Below, piece after piece: positions 51,721 to 60,016 of a stretch of 64,000 nucleotides of DNA. The translations under genes were made by a program, and so were the position numbers. Within the stretch, counting starts at the first letter, position 1, and each line of letters opens with the position of its first letter. Source of the DNA: Methylomonas montana (GTDB lineage Bacteria > Pseudomonadota > Gammaproteobacteria > Methylococcales > Methylomonadaceae); NCBI RefSeq assembly GCF_030490285.1, contig NZ_CP129884.1, positions 1,488,001-1,552,000 on the forward strand, given 5' to 3'. The notes under the pieces are model-generated. The model did not search any database. It worked only from the letters and a program-made list of their open reading frames with translations, and was not told where the DNA came from.

Positions 51721-52475
51721 TGGGGTTATCGCGCTGGGTATCGAACCTGAATCAAACGCCGGTATCGGTATTGCGTTTTGGTAGTGGCGACGGTACCTGC
51801 CGATATCGGTCGCGTCGCAACTGGAAGAAACGCTCTTGGTTAGCGCTCGGTACGTTTGCGTTATTGGCGTCGGCTAAAACCGTGCTTGCCGAGCAGAGTA
51901 ACGACGCGCTGTTGTTGCGGATAGGTAGCGGCAATCCGGTGGCGGGCAAGCACAAGTCGGAATCCGAACGTTGCCAGGAATGCCATGGCGAGACCGGTAA
52001 TGCCGAGGACGCTCGGGTGCCTAAGCACGCCGGCCAATATGCGGCCTATCTGATCAAGCAGTTGCGCGATTTTCAATCCGGCGAACGCCGGCACGAGATC
52101 ATGGTGAAAATGGCGGCGGATTTGAGTCCGGCCGACATCGAGGATATTGCCGCTTATTTTGCTAGCCAAAATACCATGCAGGGCGATGGTTCCGGGAATA
52201 CGCCATTGGCGAAAAATTTATTCGCCAATGGCGATCCGGCCCGAGAGATTCCCGCCTGTGTCAGCTGCCACGGCGAAAATGGTAAGGGAAAATTTGCCGA
52301 CAATGTGTTCTATCCGGTGATCGGTGGCCAGAGCAAACTGTATTTGCGTCGGCAGTTGGTCAATTGGAAGTTGGCCGAGCGGAAAAATAGTCCCGACGCA
52401 GTGATGAACAAAGCGACTAAGGCGTTGCGAGAGGACGAGATCGAAGCCTTGGTCGATTATATTTCGGGATTGTAA
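51720..52475 (+). CDS. Dihaem cytochrome c (c4-like)
   Basis: A 251-residue protein with an unusually long N-terminal region before the hydrophobic export segment (about 41-56, LALGTFALLASAKTVLA). Two class I haem sites are present: CQECHGETG (about residue 85) and CVSCHGENGKG (about residue 179), each followed by the appropriate downstream Met region (VKMAADLSPADIEDIAAYFAS; VMNKATKALREDEIEALVDYIS). The layout matches the c4 family of two-domain periplasmic electron carriers. The start overlaps the peroxiredoxin stop. It lies between two peroxiredoxin-like genes, so electron donation to one of them is an attractive guess. Confidence 0.9.
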   Translation: MGLSRWVSNLNQTPVSVLRFGSGDGTCRYRSRRNWKKRSWLALGTFALLASAKTVLAEQSNDALLLRIGSGNPVAGKHKSESERCQECHGETGNAEDARVPKHAGQYAAYLIKQLRDFQSGERRHEIMVKMAADLSPADIEDIAAYFASQNTMQGDGSGNTPLAKNLFANGDPAREIPACVSCHGENGKGKFADNVFYPVIGGQSKLYLRRQLVNWKLAERKNSPDAVMNKATKALREDEIEALVDYISGL

Positions 52476-52528
52476 CGACAATGCGTGTGCCTGCCGAAGC
52501 CTATTCCCATCCTTTTTACGGAGTCGAT

Positions 52529-53107
52529 ATGAAACGTTTTTTTCTGGGTTGTTCCTTGTTGCTGGCGGCGGCGTTTTCGGCGTTAGCCGGCTTGCAGGAA
52601 GGCGATCCGGCGCCGGATTTCAATACCCAGGCCTCGTTCGCCGGCAAACCGTTCGCCTATTCCTTGCAGGAGGCGCGCGGCAAGGGGCCGGTGGTGGTTT
52701 ATTTTTATCCGACCGCTTATGGGCGCGGCTGCAATATTCAAGCGCGAACTTTTGCGGTCAATCATGAAAAATTCGCCGCCGCCGGCGCGACCATCGTCGG
52801 CGTGTCGTTGGACAGTATCGAGCGGCTCAACGAATTTTCGGCCGATCCGGACTATTGCGCCAGCAAATTTCCGGTGGCATCCGACCCGGACGGCAAGATC
52901 GCCAATGCGTTTGGCTTGAGCGTGGACGAATCGAAAACCGGGCGCTTGGATAGTCGCGGCGTGCAGGTCAATCACGGTTCCATCGCCAGGACCACCTTCG
53001 TGGTGTCGGCCGAAGGCAAGATCGTGGCTCGAGTCGGCGATTTGCAGCCGGCCGAGAACGTCGAGAAGGCTTTACAGATCGTCCAGGGTTTGGGTAAGGC
53101 GGAATAG
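52529..53107 (+). CDS. Exported peroxiredoxin-like protein, copy 2, with altered active site
   Basis: A 192-residue paralogue of the 51124 gene with a signal peptide (FFLGCSLLLAAAFSALAG). The active-site segment is PTAYGRGC: the peroxidatic-type Cys68 remains, but the highly conserved Thr is replaced by Gly65. In typical peroxiredoxins that Thr positions the cysteine and peroxide, so activity may be reduced or redirected. ATG 52529 was chosen because CGGAG lies 6 bp upstream; the frame is open 16 codons further upstream. Last small gene of the tight group. Confidence 0.88.
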   Translation: MKRFFLGCSLLLAAAFSALAGLQEGDPAPDFNTQASFAGKPFAYSLQEARGKGPVVVYFYPTAYGRGCNIQARTFAVNHEKFAAAGATIVGVSLDSIERLNEFSADPDYCASKFPVASDPDGKIANAFGLSVDESKTGRLDSRGVQVNHGSIARTTFVVSAEGKIVARVGDLQPAENVEKALQIVQGLGKAE

Positions 53108-53203
53108 CATGGCCGGTAGTGTTTTTAGGGATGCGTTTAGGGGGCTGAGCGCGGTGTATTTTCAACGGTTAGTGTCATCAATATTGAGCGTAAGAGGGCG
53201 ACA

Positions 53204-54844
53204 ATGAAGTCTTTGAATTGGTTGTTATATGAAACCCACCGCTGGTTGGGCGTGGTGTTGGCTTTATTCATGTTTTTCTGGTTTTTCACCGGTATCGCTA
53301 TCATCTACGCGACGCCGACCACCCAAAGCCGTAGTCAGCAACTGGCGCATGCGGAAAGTCTGGCGCCCGAAGCCGGCTGGCTGAGTCTGGGCGAGGCCTG
53401 GGATCGCAGCGCCGATCAACGGCAGGCGTTTGCCGCGCAGCGCAAAACCAAACCGGCGAATATGGGCGAACATGGCGCCAAGGCCGGTGCTGCCAATGGC
53501 GGTGAAAATCCGGTCGGCATTGCCGACGCGCGCTTGGTGCGCCGTATCGGCGAACCCTTATGGTTGGTGGAAGACACCAAGGGCTTGCGTTTCGCCTTGT
53601 CGGCTATCGACGGCAGCTTGCGGGAAACCTCGGTGGAGCAGGCGCTACGTATTGCCGACGACTGGTTCAAACGCGACGGTATTAACCAGAATTTAAAAGT
53701 CCTGGAAACCGTGGACGCACCTATCATCCTGCGCAACCAGGATGCGCTGAAGCCGTTTCATCGAGTGGCTAGCGACGACGGCGACGAGTTATTGATTTCG
53801 GCTCGCACCGGCGAAGTGTTGCACGCGTCGACGCGAGTGGATAGAGCATTTTACTATGCCGGCAACTGGCTGCACTTATTCAAACCCTTGGAAGCGATTG
53901 GCTTGGGACAGTATCGTCACGATGTACAACTGTGGTCGGGATTGGGCGCCACTATCGCCTGTATTACCGGCCTGATCATCGGCTGGCTGCGCTGGCGGCC
54001 GGGTTTTAACGGCAAACCCACCTATTCGCAAGGCCGTACCCAGCCTTACCGCGAATTTTGGTTTAAATGGCATTTCTGGAGCGGTTTAATCGGCGGCACG
54101 GTGGCTTTATCTTGGGCGCTGAGCGGTTTTATCGATACCAATCCTGGCAAATTGTTTTCCGAAGGCAATACCAGCCGTGAGGAATTGAGTCACTATTTGG
54201 GCAAAGATTTGCCGGAAGCGATGCGCAACTGGCAGCCTGAACCACTTGGCGAGGCGGGAGCGGCGGATATAGTCGAACTGGGCTGGCGCCGTTTGGGAGG
54301 AGAGGCCGTGTTGTTGGCTTATGGCCGCGACGGGCAGCGTTTGCCGCAAACTGTCGCCCAGGCGGTGCCACAATTCAGCAAAACCTCCTTGTCGGATGCC
54401 GTTCAACGCATAGCCGGCGATACCGAAATAGCCAGCCAGGAATTGCTGGACGATTACGACAGCTATTACTATCCGCGTCACCATCAAAGCCTGGTCGAGA
54501 AACCCTTGCCGGTCGTGGCGGTGCAATTGGCTGACGAAGCGGGCACCCGTTTTTATCTGGATCCGCAAGACGGCCGTTTATTGGCCAGGCTGGATCGTAG
54601 CCGCCGGGTATACCGCTGGCTGTATTCCGGATTACATCACTGGGACTTCGGCTGGCTGTATCAACGGCCAATCTGGGATGCCTGGATGTTGACTTGGGTA
54701 GCCTTTGGTTTGGTATTGGGCGCCAGTTCTCTGGTGGTGGGCTGGCGGCGTCTGAAGAAAACCTTTACGCCGAGTAAGAAAAGACGTCCGGTCGCCGTCG
54801 CGCCGACCGTGGGCAAGTTGGCGACCGAAACGGCAGGCGATTGA
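53204..54844 (+). CDS. PepSY-domain inner-membrane protein (ferric-reductase-like)
   Basis: A 546-residue membrane protein of the PepSY-associated TM family. Membrane segments: about 14-36 (WLGVVLALFMFFWFFTGIAIIY), 244-263, 287-305 and 478-502. His residues sit in the membrane-flanking motifs YETHRWLGV, NWLHLFKP, FKWHFWSG and YSGLHHWDFGW, which could ligate haem. Characterised relatives near TonB receptors reduce ferric-siderophores or help iron release. AAGAGGG precedes the ATG. It is about 96 bp after the peroxiredoxin-like gene and could end the same transcript. Together with the TonB receptor it supports a metal-uptake reading of the region. Confidence 0.88.
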   Translation: MKSLNWLLYETHRWLGVVLALFMFFWFFTGIAIIYATPTTQSRSQQLAHAESLAPEAGWLSLGEAWDRSADQRQAFAAQRKTKPANMGEHGAKAGAANGGENPVGIADARLVRRIGEPLWLVEDTKGLRFALSAIDGSLRETSVEQALRIADDWFKRDGINQNLKVLETVDAPIILRNQDALKPFHRVASDDGDELLISARTGEVLHASTRVDRAFYYAGNWLHLFKPLEAIGLGQYRHDVQLWSGLGATIACITGLIIGWLRWRPGFNGKPTYSQGRTQPYREFWFKWHFWSGLIGGTVALSWALSGFIDTNPGKLFSEGNTSREELSHYLGKDLPEAMRNWQPEPLGEAGAADIVELGWRRLGGEAVLLAYGRDGQRLPQTVAQAVPQFSKTSLSDAVQRIAGDTEIASQELLDDYDSYYYPRHHQSLVEKPLPVVAVQLADEAGTRFYLDPQDGRLLARLDRSRRVYRWLYSGLHHWDFGWLYQRPIWDAWMLTWVAFGLVLGASSLVVGWRRLKKTFTPSKKRRPVAVAPTVGKLATETAGD

Positions 54845-55158
54845 GCCTTTCCTTTCGGATGATCGTTTCCTCGGCGGCAGCTTGGCTGCCGCCGTTGACC
54901 AGACGTATGCCGAATCAGTCGTCATCGCCGTACATACTCTTCAAATCATGGGCAGGGCCTTGATAAGGCCCATCAGCCATTCGAATCATTCCCTTGTCAT
55001 CTGGCTTGCCTGTCATCGTTTAGCTAAAGAATCTTACCAATCAGGCTGGCAGACGGGCACTTGACATCGCCCGATATCGACCCGATCAGCAAAAAATAGC
55101 CGGAAAGGTATTAAAACAGGTTACGATCCCCATATTAAACGGGGTTTTGTTTCGGTTG
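54845..55158. other. Intergenic region between PepSY and antiporter genes
   Basis: About 310 bp without a gene. A short inverted element GGCGGCAGC (54873-54881) against GCTGCCGCC (54885-54893) follows the PepSY gene, with no T-run. No sigma-54 site was found. Confidence 0.45.
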
Positions 55159-56694
55159 ATGGATATGATGGAATTAATCTGGATCAGTGCGGCTTATTTG
55201 ATTGGCTTGGTGGCCAGCCGCCTGACGTTTCCGCCGCTGGTAGGCTACTTGGTGGCCGGTTATGTATTGCATGCTTTGGGCATTGCGGCATTGCCGGATC
55301 TCAGTCACTTGGCCGATGTCGGTATCGAATTGCTGTTGTTCTCGGTTGGCTTGAAACTCAAGCCCAGTTCGCTGATCCGTCGCGAGGTGCTTAGCGTCGG
55401 CGGTTTGCACTTATTGTTGATGGCGGTCATCTTTGCGCTGGTATTTCTGGGGCTGGACAAGCAAGTAACCGGCGGCTTGGTGTTGGGTCTGAGTTTGGCG
55501 TTTTCCAGCACGGTGCTGGCGATCAAGGTGTTGGAAGACAATGGCGAACTGTCCTCCTTGCATGGCCGCGATGTGATGAGTATTTTGATTTTGCAGGACA
55601 TCGTCGCGATTGGCCTGCTGGCCTTGGCGGAGGGCAAACAACCGACGCCGTGGGCTTTGGCTTTGTTCTTGCTGCCGTTATTGCGGCCCGTGGCGCACCG
55701 GATGCTCTCAGTCAGCCATTCCTCGGAGCTGAAAATGTTGCTGGGGGTAACCTTGGCGCTGGCCGGCGGCGTGGCGGCGGAAAGCGTCGGGATTGCCGCC
55801 GACATCGGTGCCTTGCTGACCGGTATCATGCTGGCCAATCACCCACAAATCGATGAGTTGACCAACCGCCTGTGGGGTTTAAAGGAATTGTTTCTGGTGG
55901 CGTTTTTTCTGCAGATTGGTTTGAGCGATCTGCCGAACCGCGATCAGATGGTTCACGCCGCGGCATTGCTGGCCTTATTGCCGGTACAGGGCGCATTGTT
56001 TTTTGGATTGTTTCTGTTGTCCGGCTTGCGGGCGCGCACCGCGTTCGTGTCCTCCCTGGCCTTGATGACATACAGCGAATTTGCGTTGATTACTACCGGC
56101 GCGGTGGTCAAAGCGGAATTATTGCCTTTGGAATGGAATGCCATCATCAGTCTGGCGGTGGCCGGTTCACTGGCGGTAGCGGCGCCGCTGAACCGCTATT
56201 CGCATCGTTTGTTCTCCTGGGCCGAACCGGTGTTGGTACGATTCGAAAAAAAATCCGGCAATCCGGACCGTTTGCCGGAGTCCTTCGGCGTCGCCGAGTG
56301 GTTGGTCATCGGCATGGGCCGTACCGGCTTGTCGGCTTACCAGGCCTTGTCCAATCAGGATCAACGCGTCGTGGGATTGGATGCCGACCCTACCGTGCTG
56401 GAAAACCTGTTATCCGCCGGACGGCGTGTGGTCTACGGCGATGCCGAGGACAACGAGTTATGGACCGGTCTACGCCTGGAAAGAGTCAAGGGTATCGTCA
56501 TCACCGTGCCGGCTTTCGAGGTTAGAACGCTTGCCATCGGTCAGTTACGCAAACGCGGCTTTCGGGGACAGATCGGGACGATTTGTTATCACCATAGCGA
56601 AGAACGCGAATTAAAACAGCAGGGTGCCGATTTCGTGATCCACCCATTGGTGGAAGCGGGCAATCAGTTGGCCAGGCAGATGTTGGGGGATTAA
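55159..56694 (+). CDS. CPA2-family cation/proton antiporter with RCK domain (KefB/YbaL-like)
   Basis: A 511-residue protein. About twelve membrane segments occupy residues 1-355 (AYLIGLVASRLTFPPLVGYLVAGYVLHA; GIELLLFSVGLKLKP; LSLAFSSTVLAIKVLE; ADIGALLTGIMLANHP), typical of the CPA2 Na+/H+ or K+/H+ exchangers. The C-terminal TrkA-N/RCK domain has a Rossmann start WLVIGMGRTGLSAYQAL and VYGDAEDNELW. The frame begins at TTG 55147, but ATG 55159 is more plausible; ATGs at 55165 and 55168 are also possible. It lacks the extra C-terminal TrkA-C domain. Monocistronic in appearance. Confidence 0.9.
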   Translation: MDMMELIWISAAYLIGLVASRLTFPPLVGYLVAGYVLHALGIAALPDLSHLADVGIELLLFSVGLKLKPSSLIRREVLSVGGLHLLLMAVIFALVFLGLDKQVTGGLVLGLSLAFSSTVLAIKVLEDNGELSSLHGRDVMSILILQDIVAIGLLALAEGKQPTPWALALFLLPLLRPVAHRMLSVSHSSELKMLLGVTLALAGGVAAESVGIAADIGALLTGIMLANHPQIDELTNRLWGLKELFLVAFFLQIGLSDLPNRDQMVHAAALLALLPVQGALFFGLFLLSGLRARTAFVSSLALMTYSEFALITTGAVVKAELLPLEWNAIISLAVAGSLAVAAPLNRYSHRLFSWAEPVLVRFEKKSGNPDRLPESFGVAEWLVIGMGRTGLSAYQALSNQDQRVVGLDADPTVLENLLSAGRRVVYGDAEDNELWTGLRLERVKGIVITVPAFEVRTLAIGQLRKRGFRGQIGTICYHHSEERELKQQGADFVIHPLVEAGNQLARQMLGD

Positions 56695-57085
56695 GCCGTT
56701 GGGCTCGGTACTAGAATGGCGAGAAGGCTGATTTATAGTCAAACAAGCATTTTTTCTTGTCGGATCCCCTAATTTCCTGCTCGGTCGAGCGTGCCGGCAG
56801 GTATTAATAGACTGAAATCGATCCACTGCCGTCAATCGAGTATGGATTTAAGTTTCCACAATCCTGCCATTCGCGAAGTTTAGCAAACGGCAATAAACAG
56901 GCAGCCAAAACATTAGACAGTCCGTATCCTTTTGTCTAGTGTTTTGAATAGATTAAAATAACACGGAAAAGAGCTTATCTAGTACATAACTTTGGAAACA
57001 AACCCGATAACTATTGTGTTCGTCAACGCTCCCAAATTCTGAGCTTTCGTTAAATAGTTATCTGAATGATTTCATGGTTTGCGTA
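56695..57085. other. AT-rich intergenic region
   Basis: About 390 bp between convergent genes. No gene, RNA or strong hairpin is seen. Base composition shifts to AT-rich here, marking the left edge of an acquired segment that holds the muramidase/inhibitor pair and the IS element. Confidence 0.5.
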
Positions 57086-57547
57086 CTAGTCACCATGACG
57101 CTCCAAAAAGCTTTGTTTAATGGTGTTAGGTAAAACTGAATAATCATCGCCATTACTATACCATCGCGTAGATGAATGTGTATCATCTCTTAAAAATAAT
57201 CCCACCCATATTCTTGGTGAGTTCATATCAATTACAATCATTGCCAGCTCAGATGGGCAATTATGAGGCATGCATTTATTTATGATGATAAAGTTATCAA
57301 TCTTACTAACTAATGATTCAACATAATATTTATTAATGGCATCCATTTCATAAGCAGGAACAATTTTCTGGGTGATTTTTTTTACCCCATCAGTTTCTAT
57401 CAGTTTTAGGGCTTTTCCATCAACAATTTGAGTTGGTAGCTTTCCTATCCAGCTTTCAAATCCCACTCCAGCCCAAGCATTTGGCTCATCTGCACGTGCT
57501 TGAAAACTATAGATAAATATAAAAAAAATAAAAAATATCGCTTTCAT
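57086..57547 (-). CDS. Exported Ivy-like lysozyme-inhibitor protein, putative immunity protein
   Basis: A 153-residue protein with a clear signal peptide (KAIFFIFFIFIYSFQARADE). The mature part has the diagnostic loop C-M-P-H-N-C, very close to the CKPHDC loop of Ivy (inhibitor of vertebrate lysozyme), preceded by IIINK and followed by a beta-strand and WVGLFLRDD. In Ivy that loop enters the lysozyme active site. The start at ATG 57547 has GAGGA upstream; an earlier ATG (57562) overlaps the stop of the upstream muramidase gene. Position directly behind a lysozyme-fold gene, with export signal, fits an immunity protein. AT-rich, suggesting transfer. Confidence 0.7.
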   Translation of the reverse strand: MKAIFFIFFIFIYSFQARADEPNAWAGVGFESWIGKLPTQIVDGKALKLIETDGVKKITQKIVPAYEMDAINKYYVESLVSKIDNFIIINKCMPHNCPSELAMIVIDMNSPRIWVGLFLRDDTHSSTRWYSNGDDYSVLPNTIKQSFLERHGD

Positions 57548-57558
57548 TATTTTCGTCC

Positions 57559-57972
57559 TCATTTATGTATTTTATGTAAAGCCACCATATAATGATCTTT
57601 ATCTGATTTTAATGAAATCTCACAGGCCATAATTGATTTAGAATATCCTTCACCAGTTCCATAGCCAGTATCTATACCATTAAGTTTGTTTTTAGCTATA
57701 TCTAAGTAATATGATCCACATTGGATATTTTTCACCGCATCAGTCATATCTGAGTGCTTATAATGCGTACCATTAGGTGTATTGCTATTTACCATTTCTA
57801 CGGCACTCTTTGTAATCTGCATAAGGCCAGTTGCTGTTGACATGCTGTTAGTAGCATCAGAATCGAAACCTGACTCTTTCCAGATTAAACAAATTATGAA
57901 TTCGTCAGAAAAGCAGAGTGATTTGTTGTTATCTCTTACAAGAGTTGCCATTTGTTCATATGTATATTTCAT
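57559..57972 (-). CDS. Small SLT/lysozyme-fold muramidase, putative antibacterial effector
   Basis: A 137-residue protein with a lytic-transglycosylase-like core: catalytic Glu in LIWKESGFDSDATN and the family motif STATGLMQITKSAVEM. It is far shorter than housekeeping transglycosylases and has no signal peptide, as seen for type VI secretion cargo or phage-type enzymes. I chose ATG 57972 (AGGGTAG upstream) over GTG 57978. It overlaps by 4 bp the frame of the downstream gene encoding an Ivy-like exported inhibitor. No type VI genes lie in the window, so the export route is unknown. Confidence 0.72.
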   Translation of the reverse strand: MKYTYEQMATLVRDNNKSLCFSDEFIICLIWKESGFDSDATNSMSTATGLMQITKSAVEMVNSNTPNGTHYKHSDMTDAVKNIQCGSYYLDIAKNKLNGIDTGYGTGEGYSKSIMACEISLKSDKDHYMVALHKIHK

Positions 57973-58110
57973 AAGCACTACCCTATTTTTTATAAATTAA
58001 TTATTGACTGCATCAGTGGCAACAATGATTAATTGTCGCACCAAACAATTGGTATTGTGCTGTAATTTGAAAGATGCGAGATGACTAGATAAAATGAGCC
58101 AAAATATATA

Positions 58111-59364
58111 GGGAGCCTCGAAATACCGGCAAAATTGCCGCAGGTTCTGGGTATTCAGTTTATGCTCAAAGCAGAAAACAGATTTGGCGCCTTATTTTCG
58201 CCCTGTTTGGGGCGGTTTTTATCCTGAAATCGCCATTTTTGATGATTTCAGGCGGACGATGCCTGTCAGAAGGCAAAAGCAGGCTTAATACCGCAGGTCT
58301 TTAAACTGCAGAGGCGACGCAAATTATAAGTGGCCACCTTGAAGTTCAGTTGTAACGTGGCGCGAGCTAGCCCAACACTTCGCAAGCCTTTGCCGCCCAT
58401 CTGTTCCAAACTGGCAAACACATGCTCAACTCGGGCACGGGTCTTGGCAATCCGCGTATTGCGCCGCTTTTGGCAGTCGGATAGCGGTTTGCCTTTGGCC
58501 GCCTTGCGTTGGATATGCACCCGAAGACCTGACGCTTTGATTCGCGCTTCACGTTCTTTGTCCACATAGCCTTTGTCAGCATACAGTTCGCGGCCGGTAT
58601 TAAAAGTGTCCAGCACCTCATCCAGATGCAAGGTATCGTGCTCGCTGGCCGTGCTGACTTTAACTTTACGAACCAGTTTGTATCGCTTATCCACGTTGGC
58701 TGACAACTTGTATCCGAAGTACGATTTGCCATGCTTTTTTGTCCACATCGCATCGATGTCTTTTTGCCGACGCTTGGCAGGTGACCAGTCGATAGGCATG
58801 GCCTGCTCTTCGATCAGGGCTTTCTCGCCTTTAGGCCGATGCTGCTTGGGCGCGGGCACGATGCTGGCATCAATCATTTGGCCACCACGCGCCAGATAGC
58901 CGTGCTTATCTAATTCCCGATTCGCGGCTTCAAAGATCGTTTCACTGGCTCCCGCCGCCATCAGTCGCTCACGGAATGTCCAGAACGTGGTGCGATCGGG
59001 GATCTGGCTGCTGTGCCTTAGCCCGGCAAACCGTTGGAAACTCAAACGATCCAGCAATTGAAATTCCAGTTGTTCGTCGCTGAGGTTATACAGCTGCTGC
59101 AATAACAACGTACGAACCATGATTTCGGTCGGAAACGGCGGACGACCGCCGCGCTCCCGACTGGGTCGGGGTGCCGCTGCATCAATCGCAGCTGCTAAGG
59201 CGGCGAAATCGACATGCTCTTCCAGGATTTGAAGAACATCACCTAACTTGTTCAGCTTGGTTTCTCGTTCTTCGGCAGCAAACAGGCTTTCTTTGATCAT
59301 GGGCTTTAGAATCCGTTGGATGATGCGACTATTTTCTCATGGGTGCCGGTTTTTCGAGGTGCCC
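58111..59364 (-). mobile_element. Complete IS5-family insertion sequence with TATA target duplication
   Basis: Terminal inverted repeats GGGAGCCTCGAAATACCGGC at 58111-58131 and its imperfect complement at 59344-59364 (read inward GGGCACCTCGAAAAACCGGC) enclose one transposase gene. The bases immediately outside are TATA on both sides (58107-58110 and 59365-59368), consistent with a 4-bp target duplication. Both ends and the transposase appear intact, so it may still be active. Confidence 0.88.
58266..59300 (-). CDS. IS5-family transposase
   Basis: A 344-residue DDE transposase. N-terminal DUF772-type region (GGRPPFPTEIMVRTLLLQQLYNLSDEQLEFQLLDRLSFQRFAGL) and catalytic DDE residues in GQMIDASIVPAP, ELYADKGYVDK and TRARVEHVFASL. 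No frameshift is present. It lies inside the inverted repeats described for the element and is read from the minus strand, with about 45 bp to its upstream repeat end. Confidence 0.95.
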   Translation of the reverse strand: MIKESLFAAEERETKLNKLGDVLQILEEHVDFAALAAAIDAAAPRPSRERGGRPPFPTEIMVRTLLLQQLYNLSDEQLEFQLLDRLSFQRFAGLRHSSQIPDRTTFWTFRERLMAAGASETIFEAANRELDKHGYLARGGQMIDASIVPAPKQHRPKGEKALIEEQAMPIDWSPAKRRQKDIDAMWTKKHGKSYFGYKLSANVDKRYKLVRKVKVSTASEHDTLHLDEVLDTFNTGRELYADKGYVDKEREARIKASGLRVHIQRKAAKGKPLSDCQKRRNTRIAKTRARVEHVFASLEQMGGKGLRSVGLARATLQLNFKVATYNLRRLCSLKTCGIKPAFAF

Positions 59365-60016
59365 TATAGTGTTCAAAACAGTGTCCCTTTATTTTAGGGG
59401 CTTTCAAGGGTGTCAAAGCGCCAAAACAGTGGACAATACGACAACACCATCTGAATTAATAGCACATAGCACATAGCACATAGCCCACCTTCATTTCGCC
59501 ATATTCGTCGCCACAATGCCGTCAATCGCGAACGGCAGTTGATGGCCGAACCGTGCCGTTCCAGATTTCATAAATTCTGACGCTGAAAATCTTGGAAACG
59601 GAGCGATAGCGAAGTGAAGATTTTTAGTCCGCGATAGCCGTAGCGCCGGGCGGGTTTTCGTAGTGAAGCGGAGAAAACCTGCAAGGCATCGCGAAACGGC
59701 GTCAAGTCATGCGAGAGCCAATGTTTCGACCCCTTGTTGGGTCGAAACGAGGTGACGCGGACGAATCGGGGCCGCCGGAGGCATAAGCGGTCGCGTAATT
59801 TTTGCCGCTTGATTGGGCTGGGATGCCCAAAACAAGCTTTCGCAAAAATAGCGACTCCCCGAGAGCCGACATTTTTGCTTTGTAGCAGATTATGTTAGGC
59901 GTTATAAAGTCTATCCATGCCTTTTGATCCTCTGTGTAGCGGCGCGTACGTGCTCCTTATTCAGCCGTGCTCAACTGTGGCTTCGTCAAACGATAACGCA
60001 ATTACAAGGTGATACG
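59365..60016. other. Non-coding, structured stretch between IS element and ankyrin gene
   Basis: About 650 bp without a convincing gene. It holds a 7-bp tandem repeat (AGCACAT x3, 59461-59484), a perfect hairpin GTTTCGACCC-cttgtt-GGGTCGAAAC (59723-59748) and several GC-rich short palindromic segments (59620-59860). A GTTAGGC near 59894 is followed by an AT-rich leader to the ankyrin gene. The function is unknown; it may be remnant DNA of earlier insertions. Confidence 0.5.

Noticed and set aside
59885..59905. GTTAGGC near 59894 as a possible integron attC end
   Set aside because: A matching GCCTAAC-type partner arm is not present 60-130 bp upstream and there is no integrase or cassette array.
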